DNA of 64,000 nucleotides from positions 992,001-1,056,000 of the forward strand of contig NZ_JANQDU010000001.1 in NCBI RefSeq assembly GCF_024723735.1, given 5' to 3'. This document shows, piece by piece, positions 45,156 through 52,826 of the stretch (positions within the stretch are counted from its first letter, which is position 1; each line of letters opens with the position of its first letter). Both the position numbers and the translations under genes were made by a program. The notes under the pieces are model-generated. The model saw only the letters and a list, made by a program, of their open reading frames with translations, was not told the origin of the DNA and did no database searches. Source of the DNA: Frigidibacter sp. ROC022 (GTDB taxonomy: Bacteria; Pseudomonadota; Alphaproteobacteria; Rhodobacterales; Rhodobacteraceae).

Positions 45156-46400
45156 TCAGGCGGCTTTCGAGGCCACCGACTGGTTGACCTCATGCACCGA
45201 CTTGGCCAGTTTCTGGATTTCCTTGCGCAGCGCGTTCTTCGCGGCGCTCTCGGCCAGGGGCAGGCCGTGGTCATTGGATTGCGTCACCTGCTTGCCGCCG
45301 TCGGGCATCAGCAGTTCGATGTCGATGTCCAGGCTTTCGGCCATCCGCTTGATCCGGCTCTTGCCGGACAGGTCGAACTGCCCCGGCGCCCGGTTCATCA
45401 CATAGCGCAGCTTCTCGTAGGGCAGTTCCTCGCCCTTCAGGGCCCGGATGATCCGCAGGCAGTTCTGCGCCGAGCGCATGTCCTGTTCGAGCAGGGCGAA
45501 ATAGACATGGGCCTCGTGCAGGACGGTCTCGGTCCATTGCACGAAGGTCTTCGGCATATCGACGACGACATAGTCGAAATTGGTCCGGGCGACTTCGAGA
45601 ATCTTGGCCACGTCGGCCGGGTTGATGAGGTCGAGCGGCAGCAGGTCGGACGGGGCGGTCAGCACATGCAGCTTTTCGTTGAACGGCTGCAGGGCCAGCA
45701 TGAAGGACTCGCTGTCCATCCCTTCGGTGTCGCTGAGCATCTCGTAGACGGCTTCGCGGCGCGGCAGGTCGAGATAGGTCGAGACCGAGCCATGTTGCAG
45801 GTCGAGGTCCAGAATGCAGACGCGCGGCGGGGACTTCTTGTCGATATTGGCCAGTTCCCAGGCCAGGTTGACCGCGAATGTGGTCGCGCCGTTTCCGCCG
45901 GCCATGCCCTGTACCGGCAGGATGACGCCTTCGCGGTCGCCGGTGGCCTTGAGCACCTGGTTGGCAGGCTGGGCTTCGGGCGCCGGGGCAGGGGGCTTGT
46001 TCATCCGCTCCAGCGCATCGTGCAGCGCGCCGTCGGGCAGCGGGTAGGGAACGAATTCCTCGGCCCCGAGCTTGAGCAGCTGGTGCAGGGCGATCGGCGA
46101 GACTTCCTCGGCGATCACGATGACCTTGATGCCCTGCTTGATGGCGGTGCGGATCACATCGACGACGCCGGCAAGGTTGTCCTCGTCCTCGTTGTCGATG
46201 GCCACGGCCACGAACTTCAGATGCGAGGCATCAGGTTGCGCCAGGAATTGCCGGGCATCCGCAAAGGACAGGTCGCCCCAGGCTTCGCCGCATTCGGTTT
46301 CCATATCCTCGATCAGAAGATCGAAGTTCTGAACGTCCCGCGAGATCGTGCAAGCCACGATCGGTGCAGCCTCTGGTCGCAATGCAGGCGTACTCGACAT
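45156..46400 (-). CDS. cpaE: Tad localisation ATPase-like protein (TadZ/CpaE), atypical Walker A
   Basis: The 414-residue protein has an N-terminal receiver-like domain (about 1-130: VVDVIRTAIKQGIKVIVIAE) and a MinD/ParA-like domain beginning at GVILPVQGMAGGNGATTFAV. The deviant Walker A normally reads KGGxGK(T/S); here both lysines are missing (AGGNGATT). TadZ proteins place the pilus machine at a pole or patch; loss of the lysines is known in part of the family and predicts weak or no ATP hydrolysis. Confidence 0.93.
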   Translation of the reverse strand: MSSTPALRPEAAPIVACTISRDVQNFDLLIEDMETECGEAWGDLSFADARQFLAQPDASHLKFVAVAIDNEDEDNLAGVVDVIRTAIKQGIKVIVIAEEVSPIALHQLLKLGAEEFVPYPLPDGALHDALERMNKPPAPAPEAQPANQVLKATGDREGVILPVQGMAGGNGATTFAVNLAWELANIDKKSPPRVCILDLDLQHGSVSTYLDLPRREAVYEMLSDTEGMDSESFMLALQPFNEKLHVLTAPSDLLPLDLINPADVAKILEVARTNFDYVVVDMPKTFVQWTETVLHEAHVYFALLEQDMRSAQNCLRIIRALKGEELPYEKLRYVMNRAPGQFDLSGKSRIKRMAESLDIDIELLMPDGGKQVTQSNDHGLPLAESAAKNALRKEIQKLAKSVHEVNQSVASKAA

Positions 46401-46647
46401 ACCTCAACGTCCTTTCAATCGTGCCAGGACCCGTGCATGCCCCGATATCCCCCGGAGCTTTGCGCAATCCCCTTCCGTCCGATTCCGGCATATTGCCGCC
46501 AAACCGGCCCCACGAATTGAAAGTGCTGGGAAATAAGGGCAACAATTGGGCGAAAGGCGCGTATTATTTCGGAATCACGTGGTGATCCTGCGGCTTTCGC
46601 CCAATCGTTTACCGACCGGTCATTAGAGCCTGACCGGAGAGCTGGGC

Positions 46648-47304
46648 TTAGTTTCCGGCGCTGTCCACGGTGCCGGCTTCGTTCTTCGAGGAGACCTCGG
46701 TCGCGCTTTCGACATATTCGCGATGGATGACCTGGGCATACTTGCCGTTCAGGATCGTCGGGTGACGCCCGACAAATCCGGAAACCTCGGTCACCGTGCG
46801 GCGATTGCGGCGCTCCTTGTCCTGGGTCACGATCAGGGGCTGGGTCTCGCCGTAGGAGACCACCGCCTGCAGGCGCGAGCGCGAGATGCCGCGGGTCGCG
46901 AGATAGGCGACCACCGCATTGGCGCGGCGCAGGCCAAGACGCTTGTTGTAGGCGTTCGAACCGACCAGGTCGGTATGACCGAAGACCTTGAACTTGACCT
47001 CGGGGAACTGCCGGATCCAGTCGGCCTGCTTGTCCAGGATCGCCCGGGCCTGACCATCCAGCGTGGCCGAGTTGAACGCGAAGTTCACCATGGTCGGAAC
47101 GTCGTTGGCAAAGCGCTGGTTGAGGTTGACCACATAGTCGAGCTCGCCCGACATGATCAGCCTGTTGTTCATCGTCGGGTTGCCGAAGCCACCCTCGTCG
47201 AGGAACTTTCCGGCCTCGCCGTTCCACTGGCTGCCCTCGGTGCAGGCGCCGAGCGCCAGCATCGAAGAAACGAGAAGGATCGTCGTGGATTTCTGTGCCA
47301 ACAT
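46648..47304 (-). CDS. OmpA-family lipoprotein in the CpaD position of the Tad locus
   Basis: The 218-residue protein has a lipoprotein signal (LLVSSMLALGAC) and a C-terminal OmpA-like peptidoglycan-binding domain: VKFKVFGHTDLVGSNAYNKR, then LGLRRANAVVAYLATRG and DKERRNRRTVTEV. It could anchor the secretin to the cell wall. In Caulobacter-type loci CpaD holds this place. ATG 47304 is used; it overlaps the end of cpaC (47310) within 6 bp. A 247-bp gap to cpaE holds no gene. Confidence 0.88.
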   Translation of the reverse strand: MLAQKSTTILLVSSMLALGACTEGSQWNGEAGKFLDEGGFGNPTMNNRLIMSGELDYVVNLNQRFANDVPTMVNFAFNSATLDGQARAILDKQADWIRQFPEVKFKVFGHTDLVGSNAYNKRLGLRRANAVVAYLATRGISRSRLQAVVSYGETQPLIVTQDKERRNRRTVTEVSGFVGRHPTILNGKYAQVIHREYVESATEVSSKNEAGTVDSAGN

Positions 47305-47309
47305 GCGCC

Positions 47310-48722
47310 TCACTCCATCACATAGCCATAGGGGCCGTTGAAGTCCTGCTTGGCGACCTCGCCAGCCGCACCGGGCTGGGCAACGGTCTTGCCGCGAAGG
47401 AACAGATCGGCCTCGCTTGGCGGCTTGACGCGATCGGTCGGAAGCGCCAGCGCCTCACCCCGGATCGGGGTCACGAGATGCGGGGTGACGATGATCACCA
47501 GTTCCGATTGGTTGCGTTCGTAGTTGGCCGAACGGAACAGGGCACCGAGAACCGGGATGTCGCCCAGCCAAGGCACCTGGCCGCTGAGATCCTGGAAATC
47601 ATCCTGCAACAGGCCGGCGATGGCAAAGCTCTCGCCGTCGCGCATCTCCACGGTCGTCGCGGTTTCGCGACGCCGGAAGGCCGAGACCGAGAAGCCGTTG
47701 TTGTTGAAGGTGACCGTCGAGTCGATGCCCGAAACCGCCGCCTTCATTTCCAGGTTGATGATATCGCCGTCCACGACCCGGGGGGTGAACTTCAGCTCGA
47801 CCCCGAAGGGCTTGTACTGGATGGTGACATTGCCGTCGGAGCCGACCACCGGGATCGGGTATTCGCCACCCGCCAAGAAGCTGGCCTCCTGCCCGGAGAG
47901 GGCGGTGAGGTTCGGTTCGGCCAGGGTGCGCACCACCCCTTTGGATTCCAGCGCTTCCAGAAGCACCGCGAATTCCATCCCGCCGGCATTGAAGCCCAGG
48001 GTAAAGCGCCCTTCGGCCTCGTTGCCCGAGGCCGGCGCGGTGGCCGGGTTGCCATCGAGCGCCGAGACGATGTTGCCGTTGTCGGTGAACTGCCCGGTGC
48101 CGCCGATCGCGCCCAGCGAACTGTTGTTGCGGACCGCCAGCGAGGACGAGAGCGACTTGGACACCGAACGCGACATCTCGGCGAAGCGCACCTTCAGCAT
48201 GACCTGCTGGGTGCCGCCGACGCTCATCAGGTTCGAGACCCGCTCCGGCGCGTAACGCTCGGCCAGGTCGAGCGCCCGGTCCAGTGCGATGATCGAGCTG
48301 ACGGTGCCCGACAGCACGATGCCGTCATTGGCGGTGCGGACCTCGATCTTCTCGCCCGGGAGAATCTGTTGCAGACGCTCCTTGAATTCGGCGATGTCGG
48401 GGGCGACCTGCACCTCGACATTGGTGATCAGCCGCCCGTCCGGCCCCAGAAGGGTCAGCGTGGTGCGGCCCGGCGCCTTGCCCAGCACATAGATCGTCCG
48501 GTCCGACAGCGTGGAAATATCCGCGATGTTGGGGTTGGCGATCGAAAGTTCGGCAAACGGGACGTCACTCTCGACGACCACGGCCCGGTTCATGGGAACG
48601 TTGAGCGAACCCGAAGGTGAACCCGACATGACACGCAGCGTTTCTGCTCCGGCAGGAGCGGCTTGTGCCAGTGCCAGCGAAAAGCCGACAAGCGCGGCCT
48701 GTAGAAATCTGTCGATTTTCAT
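47310..48722 (-). CDS. cpaC: Tad outer-membrane secretin (RcpA/CpaC)
   Basis: The 470-residue protein has a signal peptide (LVGFSLALAQAAPAGA), then the N-terminal pilus-assembly domain (RAVVVESDVPFAELSIANPN). A BON-like domain follows (NDGIVLSGTVSSIIALDRAL), then the secretin core with RTLAEPNLTALSGQEASFLA, PIPV and IVVTPHLV-like VIIVTPHLVTP. It forms the outer-membrane channel for the pilus. It is separated from cpaB by 269 bp that include a strong terminator, so it has its own promoter. Confidence 0.96.
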   Translation of the reverse strand: MKIDRFLQAALVGFSLALAQAAPAGAETLRVMSGSPSGSLNVPMNRAVVVESDVPFAELSIANPNIADISTLSDRTIYVLGKAPGRTTLTLLGPDGRLITNVEVQVAPDIAEFKERLQQILPGEKIEVRTANDGIVLSGTVSSIIALDRALDLAERYAPERVSNLMSVGGTQQVMLKVRFAEMSRSVSKSLSSSLAVRNNSSLGAIGGTGQFTDNGNIVSALDGNPATAPASGNEAEGRFTLGFNAGGMEFAVLLEALESKGVVRTLAEPNLTALSGQEASFLAGGEYPIPVVGSDGNVTIQYKPFGVELKFTPRVVDGDIINLEMKAAVSGIDSTVTFNNNGFSVSAFRRRETATTVEMRDGESFAIAGLLQDDFQDLSGQVPWLGDIPVLGALFRSANYERNQSELVIIVTPHLVTPIRGEALALPTDRVKPPSEADLFLRGKTVAQPGAAGEVAKQDFNGPYGYVME

Positions 48723-48934
48723 TGTGATCCTGCCTCTCCGATCACGCCTCTGGATTGGGTCTTTTCTGCCCGATTGTCGAAAGCATGCGTCAACTCGGCT
48801 TTTATTGCAACGTTCAAACGGTTGCCCTGCGTTGCTGATGTGGATAAGTCACAGGGTTACAGTTTTCGCAGCAGGGGTTGGCGTCGCGGCGGGGCGTCAG
48901 GATGCCCGGCGCGGGCGGCCCCGCGGCACATGCA

Positions 48935-48970
48935 AAAAGGCCGCGCCGGGTTTCCCTGGCGCGGCCTTTT
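48935..48970 (-). terminator. Strong bidirectional terminator between cpaB and cpaC
   Basis: A perfect 13-bp stem AAAAGGCCGCGCC (48935-48947) / GGCGCGGCCTTTT (48958-48970) has a GGG..CCC loop. On the minus strand it ends in TTTTT, 22 bp after the cpaB stop. The remaining 212 bp before cpaC hold no gene and should carry its promoter, which I could not place. Confidence 0.92.
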
Positions 48971-48991
48971 CGGACTGAAAGTGTTACCCGA

Positions 48992-49855
48992 TCAGTTGGT
49001 GCATTCCACCGGAACTTCGATCAGCTCGCCGCCCTTGCGGGTCTTGATCGTGCAGACCTTCTGCTCTTCTGCCTGGACGACCTTGCGTTCCTCGATGCCC
49101 AGCAGGGTGCGCTGATCGACATTGGCGGCTTCCGCCACGGTGTTGTCCGAAGCGCCGACAAGGCTGAGCGACAGGCGGCCCGAGGATTGCGCCTGGGCCA
49201 GCGAGGCGACCTGTTGCGGGGTCAGCTCGACCGTCACGGTGCGCGCGATCGAGGGGTTGTTCCGGTCGCCGTCGGCGGACTGGTCGACCGCGATCAGGGA
49301 CACGCCGGCTTCGATCAGCTTGGTGATGTCGCCGCGAACCGGCCCATCCGGGCCGTTCATGACGACGTTGCCGGTCCAGTAGATGTCGACCCGGTCACCC
49401 GGGCGCAGGAAGCCCGAGACGCCGGTCTGCACATCGACCTGAATGGCGAAGGCCCGCATGCCCTTGGACAGTCGCGACGAGACCCCGGCATCCTCGCCTG
49501 GCTCGGTGACCTTGACGGCCAGGATCGGCTCGTCCTTTTCCATCGCGCGCGTGACCGTGCGCAGCTCTTTTTCATCCTTGGGGAACAGGGTGCCGTCGGC
49601 GACGAGGAACGCGCCCTCGGGGAGGGCGGTTTCCGGCCAGGGCACGGCCCGAACGTCTTCCGGCTTCAGGCGTTCACCATAGCGCACGGGGCGGGTGGCG
49701 ACATAGACTTCCTTGGTCGGCACGATCTGCGCCCTGGCGGCGCGTTCGGCCTGCAATTCAGCCTGATATTCGCTGACATAGCCCCGGGCCATGTAGACCG
49801 CAAAACCGGCCAGCCCGATGCCGAGAATGAGAACAAGTCCAAAGACCATGCGCAT
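48992..49855 (-). CDS. cpaB: Flp pilus assembly protein CpaB (RcpC)
   Basis: The 287-residue protein has one N-terminal membrane helix (FGLVLILGIGLAGFAVYMA) and a SAF domain with VATRPVRYGERLKPEDVRAV and RAFAIQVDVQTGVSGFLRPG, then DRVDIYWTG. It stabilises the secretin in the periplasm. Its terminator makes it part of a separate unit from cpaC; pilin gene 1 lies 149 bp upstream on the same strand. Confidence 0.93.
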   Translation of the reverse strand: MRMVFGLVLILGIGLAGFAVYMARGYVSEYQAELQAERAARAQIVPTKEVYVATRPVRYGERLKPEDVRAVPWPETALPEGAFLVADGTLFPKDEKELRTVTRAMEKDEPILAVKVTEPGEDAGVSSRLSKGMRAFAIQVDVQTGVSGFLRPGDRVDIYWTGNVVMNGPDGPVRGDITKLIEAGVSLIAVDQSADGDRNNPSIARTVTVELTPQQVASLAQAQSSGRLSLSLVGASDNTVAEAANVDQRTLLGIEERKVVQAEEQKVCTIKTRKGGELIEVPVECTN

Positions 49856-50004
49856 GTTGAGTTCCTTTCACTTCCCGTCTGTCCCGCCATGCGGCAGGTC
49901 TTGTTCCGGGTCGTATCCTCTCTGCCAGCCAATCTTGGCCATTTTGCGGTATAATGGCGGAGATCCGAGGAATTGTTGCGCACCCGTCAACCAGGAGGCA
50001 AAGC

Positions 50005-50193
50005 CTATTGGGTCGCGACGGTAATGCTCGATGCCAGCGTGCTGGAAATCGAATTGCCGATATTGGTAGGTCCGCTGCGCATGATGGCAACAACGCCCAG
50101 GCCCATTCCGACAACCGCGGCGGTAAGAACCACCCAATCGACGGTCACGGCGCCATCTTCGTCCTCGCGGACCTTGCGGAAGAGTTTCATCAT
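50005..50193 (-). CDS. Flp-family type IVb pilin, divergent copy
   Basis: The 62-residue prepilin has a short charged leader (MMKLFRKVREDEDG), with predicted cleavage after the last Gly, then AVTVDWVVLTAAVVGMGLGV. It differs from the other three pilins in the second half (AIMRSGPTNIGNSISSTL). Positions +5/+6 are Asp-Trp where classical Flp pilins have Glu-Tyr. ATG 50193 has GGAG 8 nt upstream. Confidence 0.88.
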   Translation of the reverse strand: MMKLFRKVREDEDGAVTVDWVVLTAAVVGMGLGVVAIMRSGPTNIGNSISSTLASSITVATQ

Positions 50194-50389
50194 CTTTCGT
50201 ACTCCGACTCTGCGCCGCTCCGGGCGGCCTTGACCCCGCAATGAAATTGCATGCCGATTACGGCTGAAATTTGACGCCCGCAGGACCGTTTAAAGGGAAA
50301 GACCGTTTCCGGATGGCGATCCGGCCCGGCCCGGGAACCGGACGAAAAGGCTGCGCGAGCTGCGGATCGGGTTGGTCATTTAAGGAAAA

Positions 50390-50417
50390 GGGCCGCGACC
50401 GGTGACGGTCGCGGCCC
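50390..50417 (-). terminator. Terminator after pilin gene 2
   Basis: A perfect 11-bp stem GGGCCGCGACC/GGTCGCGGCCC with a 6-nt loop; on the minus strand it runs into CTTTTCCTT. Confidence 0.85.
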
Positions 50418-50444
50418 TGAACTTGGCCGGTAAGGCGCGTTCGA

Positions 50445-50636
50445 TCAGTTGGTGCTGACCGAGATGCTGCCGAGGCCGGTCGAGATCTTGCTGGCCAGGC
50501 CATTGGCGCCGCCGCGAACGGTCGACATGACGGCCAGGCCGAGGCCGACGATGGCGGCGGTCAGCACGACCCAGTCAACGGTGACGGCACCGTCTTCGTC
50601 TTGCTGGAACTTCTTGGTGATCTTGAACAGTTTCAT
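50445..50636 (-). CDS. Flp-family type IVb pilin, near-identical copy A
   Basis: The 63-residue prepilin has leader MKLFKITKKFQQDEDG, then mature AVTVDWVVLTAAIVGLGLAV continuing MSTVRGGANGLASKISTGLG. Its mature part is identical to copies B and C. ATG 50636 is preceded by GGAGGG. It has its own terminator downstream and a 318-bp leader region up to the next gene, suggesting separate transcription. Confidence 0.92.
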   Translation of the reverse strand: MKLFKITKKFQQDEDGAVTVDWVVLTAAIVGLGLAVMSTVRGGANGLASKISTGLGSISVSTN

Positions 50637-50899
50637 GATGGTCCCTCCGTGGAGCTGCTTGAACATCCTTGGCGAGGGACCAGGTAATCTGGCGTCTCGC
50701 TTGGATGCTTCCTGTTTGCCGTCAGATTCGGGCGGGAGTTGGGCGCGAATCGTACAATTTCAGAGTCAATTCCAAGCGATTCTGCGGTGTTGCGTGCGGC
50801 CTGCCGGGCTTTGTCCCGAATCGAGTTCCGCGGCAGCTGCGGGGCGCTTGACGGACGTCGGACCAGTCCGAGGGCTCATTTGTCTTCAGACAGAAGAAA
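50637..50899 (-). other. Non-coding region upstream of pilin copy A
   Basis: These 263 bp between the copy A start and the copy B terminator hold no gene. They should contain the promoter and 5' leader of copy A. I could not identify a confident -35/-10 or -24/-12 element. Confidence 0.4.
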
Positions 50900-50927
50900 G
50901 GGCCGCGACCGGTGACGGTCGCGGCCC
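50900..50927 (-). terminator. Terminator after pilin copy B
   Basis: It has the same 11-bp stem and loop as at 50390-50417, in a duplicated flank, and runs into CTTTCTTCTG on the minus strand. Confidence 0.85.
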
Positions 50928-50954
50928 TGAACTATGCCGGTGAGGCGCGTTCGA

Positions 50955-51146
50955 TCAGTTGGTGCTGACCGAGATGCTGCCGAGGCCGGTCGAGATCTTG
51001 CTGGCCAGGCCATTGGCGCCGCCGCGAACGGTCGACATGACGGCCAGGCCGAGGCCGACGATGGCGGCGGTCAGCACGACCCAGTCGACGGTCACAGCAC
51101 CGTCTTCGTCTTTCTGGAATCTTTTGGTCATCTTGAACAGTTTCAT
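50955..51146 (-). CDS. Flp-family type IVb pilin, near-identical copy B
   Basis: The 63-residue prepilin has leader MKLFKMTKRFQKDEDG. The mature part is identical to copy A. The codons of the last 45 or so residues are the same base for base as copy A, including wobble positions, while the leader codons differ. That pattern points to recent duplication or gene conversion limited to the mature part and downstream flank. Confidence 0.92.
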   Translation of the reverse strand: MKLFKMTKRFQKDEDGAVTVDWVVLTAAIVGLGLAVMSTVRGGANGLASKISTGLGSISVSTN

Positions 51147-51353
51147 AGGTCCCTCCGTAGAACTGTTTACAAATCCATGCGCGCTATCCGGTGCATCCGG
51201 CCACCGCCTTGGAATGCTCGCAATAAGCGCGAGGAATCGGGCATGAATTGGACCCGAAACGGGTATTTTCGGACTGATTGCGAAGAAATTTTGTGGCGGG
51301 GGCCTGAAAACAAGGGGTTTCGTCGATCGCCTGGCCGCCACTCGCAAAGAAAA

Positions 51354-51383
51354 GGGGCGGCGCCCCGTGCCGGCCGCCGCCCC
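51354..51383 (-). terminator. Terminator-like hairpin after pilin copy C
   Basis: An 8-bp stem GGGGCGGC (51354-51361) / GCCGCCCC (51376-51383) runs into TTTTCTTT on the minus strand. Its sequence differs from the shared hairpin of copies A and B. Confidence 0.75.
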
Positions 51384-51413
51384 TGGATGGTTCGTCTCGT
51401 CCTGGGCCTTCGA

Positions 51414-51605
51414 TCAGTTGGTGCTGACCGAGATGCTGCCCAGACCGGTCGAGATCTTGCTGGCCAGGCCATTGGCGCCGCCGCGAACGGTCGACATGAC
51501 GGCCAGGCCGAGGCCGACGATGGCGGCGGTCAGCACGACCCAGTCAACGGTCACCGCGCCGTCTTCGGCATCGCGGAACTTCTTGGTGAACTTGAAAAGC
51601 TTCAT
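51414..51605 (-). CDS. Flp-family type IVb pilin, near-identical copy C
   Basis: The 63-residue prepilin has leader MKLFKFTKKFRDAEDG. The mature part is identical to copies A and B, with only a few silent changes in the gene. It is the most upstream pilin gene on the minus strand, divergent from the lytic transglycosylase gene. Confidence 0.92.
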   Translation of the reverse strand: MKLFKFTKKFRDAEDGAVTVDWVVLTAAIVGLGLAVMSTVRGGANGLASKISTGLGSISVSTN

Positions 51606-51909
51606 TGGACCCTCATTCTTGCCCGATTGTCTCTGCCGGCAGGCAGACCTCTGCTGGGTCTGTCCCGGGCCGGTGCATTCAAATGCCTGCCGGATTGCGG
51701 CGAGAATGCGGCGCGGGTCGGGCAATTGTGGCGGCGCGGGCCGTCGTGCTGTTTCCGCAACGTTTCGTCGGTGCTGGGCGCCACCAATGGCAGGAATGCC
51801 ATAGCCAGAATCCCTTGCGCGCGGCGGGAAGGCTCGGGACTGGCCAAGCGGGGCTGCATTTGCCAGTCTCGGCGGCAATAACAAAGAAACCGACCCGAGG
51901 CAGACACCG
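51606..51909. other. Divergent non-coding region between pilin copy C and the lytic transglycosylase gene
   Basis: These 304 bp have no supported gene; frames here are shadows. They should carry promoters for both flanking genes. I did not find a confident sigma70 or sigma54 element. Confidence 0.4.
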
Positions 51910-52800
51910 ATGCGGATATTTCCGGCTCTTGGCCCGACGTTCGGCCTGACAGTTCTACTCTGCGCGGGCGGGCTTGCGCCGGTGGCGCCGGTCGTTGCCG
52001 GGGACGCCCCGGAGTTCAAGGATTTCACCTTCAAGCGCGTGGCCGCGCCGAAGAAGGGCAGCACGGCGAAACGGATCACCGTGCAGATCACCGAGCCCTA
52101 TCCGCCGCCGCCGGGCAAGCGCAAGGACAAGACCGGAGACAAGGCCGGGGAAGGGGATGATGCCGGCAATGCGGTCGCCGCCGCCCCGGCCGGCGACGCC
52201 TATGCCTGGTACTGGAATGCGGTCTCTCCCGATATCGGTCTCTCTCCCGGAGGGGGCCGGTTCCTGGCTGCGGTCGAGGCGCTGTCCAAGGCGCCGGCAG
52301 GCAAGGGGGTGAACGCGCCGCGCCTGCAGACCCTGCAAGGCATTGCCGCGGCGCATGGCACCGAAATCCTGAAGGCCACGATCGGCACCAAGGTGTCGCC
52401 GGCGCTGGTGCTGGCGGTGATCGCGGTCGAGAGCGGCGGCAATGCGGCGGCGGTTTCGGGCGCCGGGGCGCAGGGGCTGATGCAGCTGATGCCCGACACC
52501 GCGGCGCGCTTCGGGGTGACCGAGGCCACCGACCCGGTGCAGAACATCAAGGGCGGCGTCGCCTATCTGGACTGGCTGATGGGCGAATTCTCGGATGATG
52601 CGGTGCTGGCCCTGGCCGGCTACAATGCCGGCGAGGGCGCGGTGCGCAAGAATGCAGGGGTGCCGCCCTATCCCGAGACCCGCGGCTATGTGCCCAAGGT
52701 GCTGGCGGCCTGGAAGGTGGCGCGCGGGCTTTGCGTGACCCCGCCGCAGCTGCCCGGTGACGGCTGCGTCTTCATGGTGCGCGCGGCGCGGAACGACTGA
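51910..52800 (+). CDS. Lytic transglycosylase (SLT/Slt70-type), exported
   Basis: The 296-residue protein has a signal peptide (FGLTVLLCAGGLAPVAPVVA) and a low-complexity Lys/Pro/Gly linker (about 45-95). The C-terminal SLT domain follows: catalytic Glu in LVLAVIAVESGGNAAAVS, GAQGLMQLMPDTAARFGV and ALAGYNAGEGAVRKNAGVPP with YVPKVLAAW. It cuts peptidoglycan glycans; beside pilin genes it may open the wall for the pilus, although it is on the opposite strand from the Tad set. Confidence 0.92.
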   Translation: MRIFPALGPTFGLTVLLCAGGLAPVAPVVAGDAPEFKDFTFKRVAAPKKGSTAKRITVQITEPYPPPPGKRKDKTGDKAGEGDDAGNAVAAAPAGDAYAWYWNAVSPDIGLSPGGGRFLAAVEALSKAPAGKGVNAPRLQTLQGIAAAHGTEILKATIGTKVSPALVLAVIAVESGGNAAAVSGAGAQGLMQLMPDTAARFGVTEATDPVQNIKGGVAYLDWLMGEFSDDAVLALAGYNAGEGAVRKNAGVPPYPETRGYVPKVLAAWKVARGLCVTPPQLPGDGCVFMVRAARND

Positions 52801-52826
52801 ACAGCAAGCCGAGCCGAGAGAGACCC

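Noticed and set aside
50388-51605. CRISPR-like or tandem repeat array
   Set aside because: The similarity is due to three full pilin genes with separate leaders; spacing (510 and 459 bp) and coding content exclude a CRISPR array.
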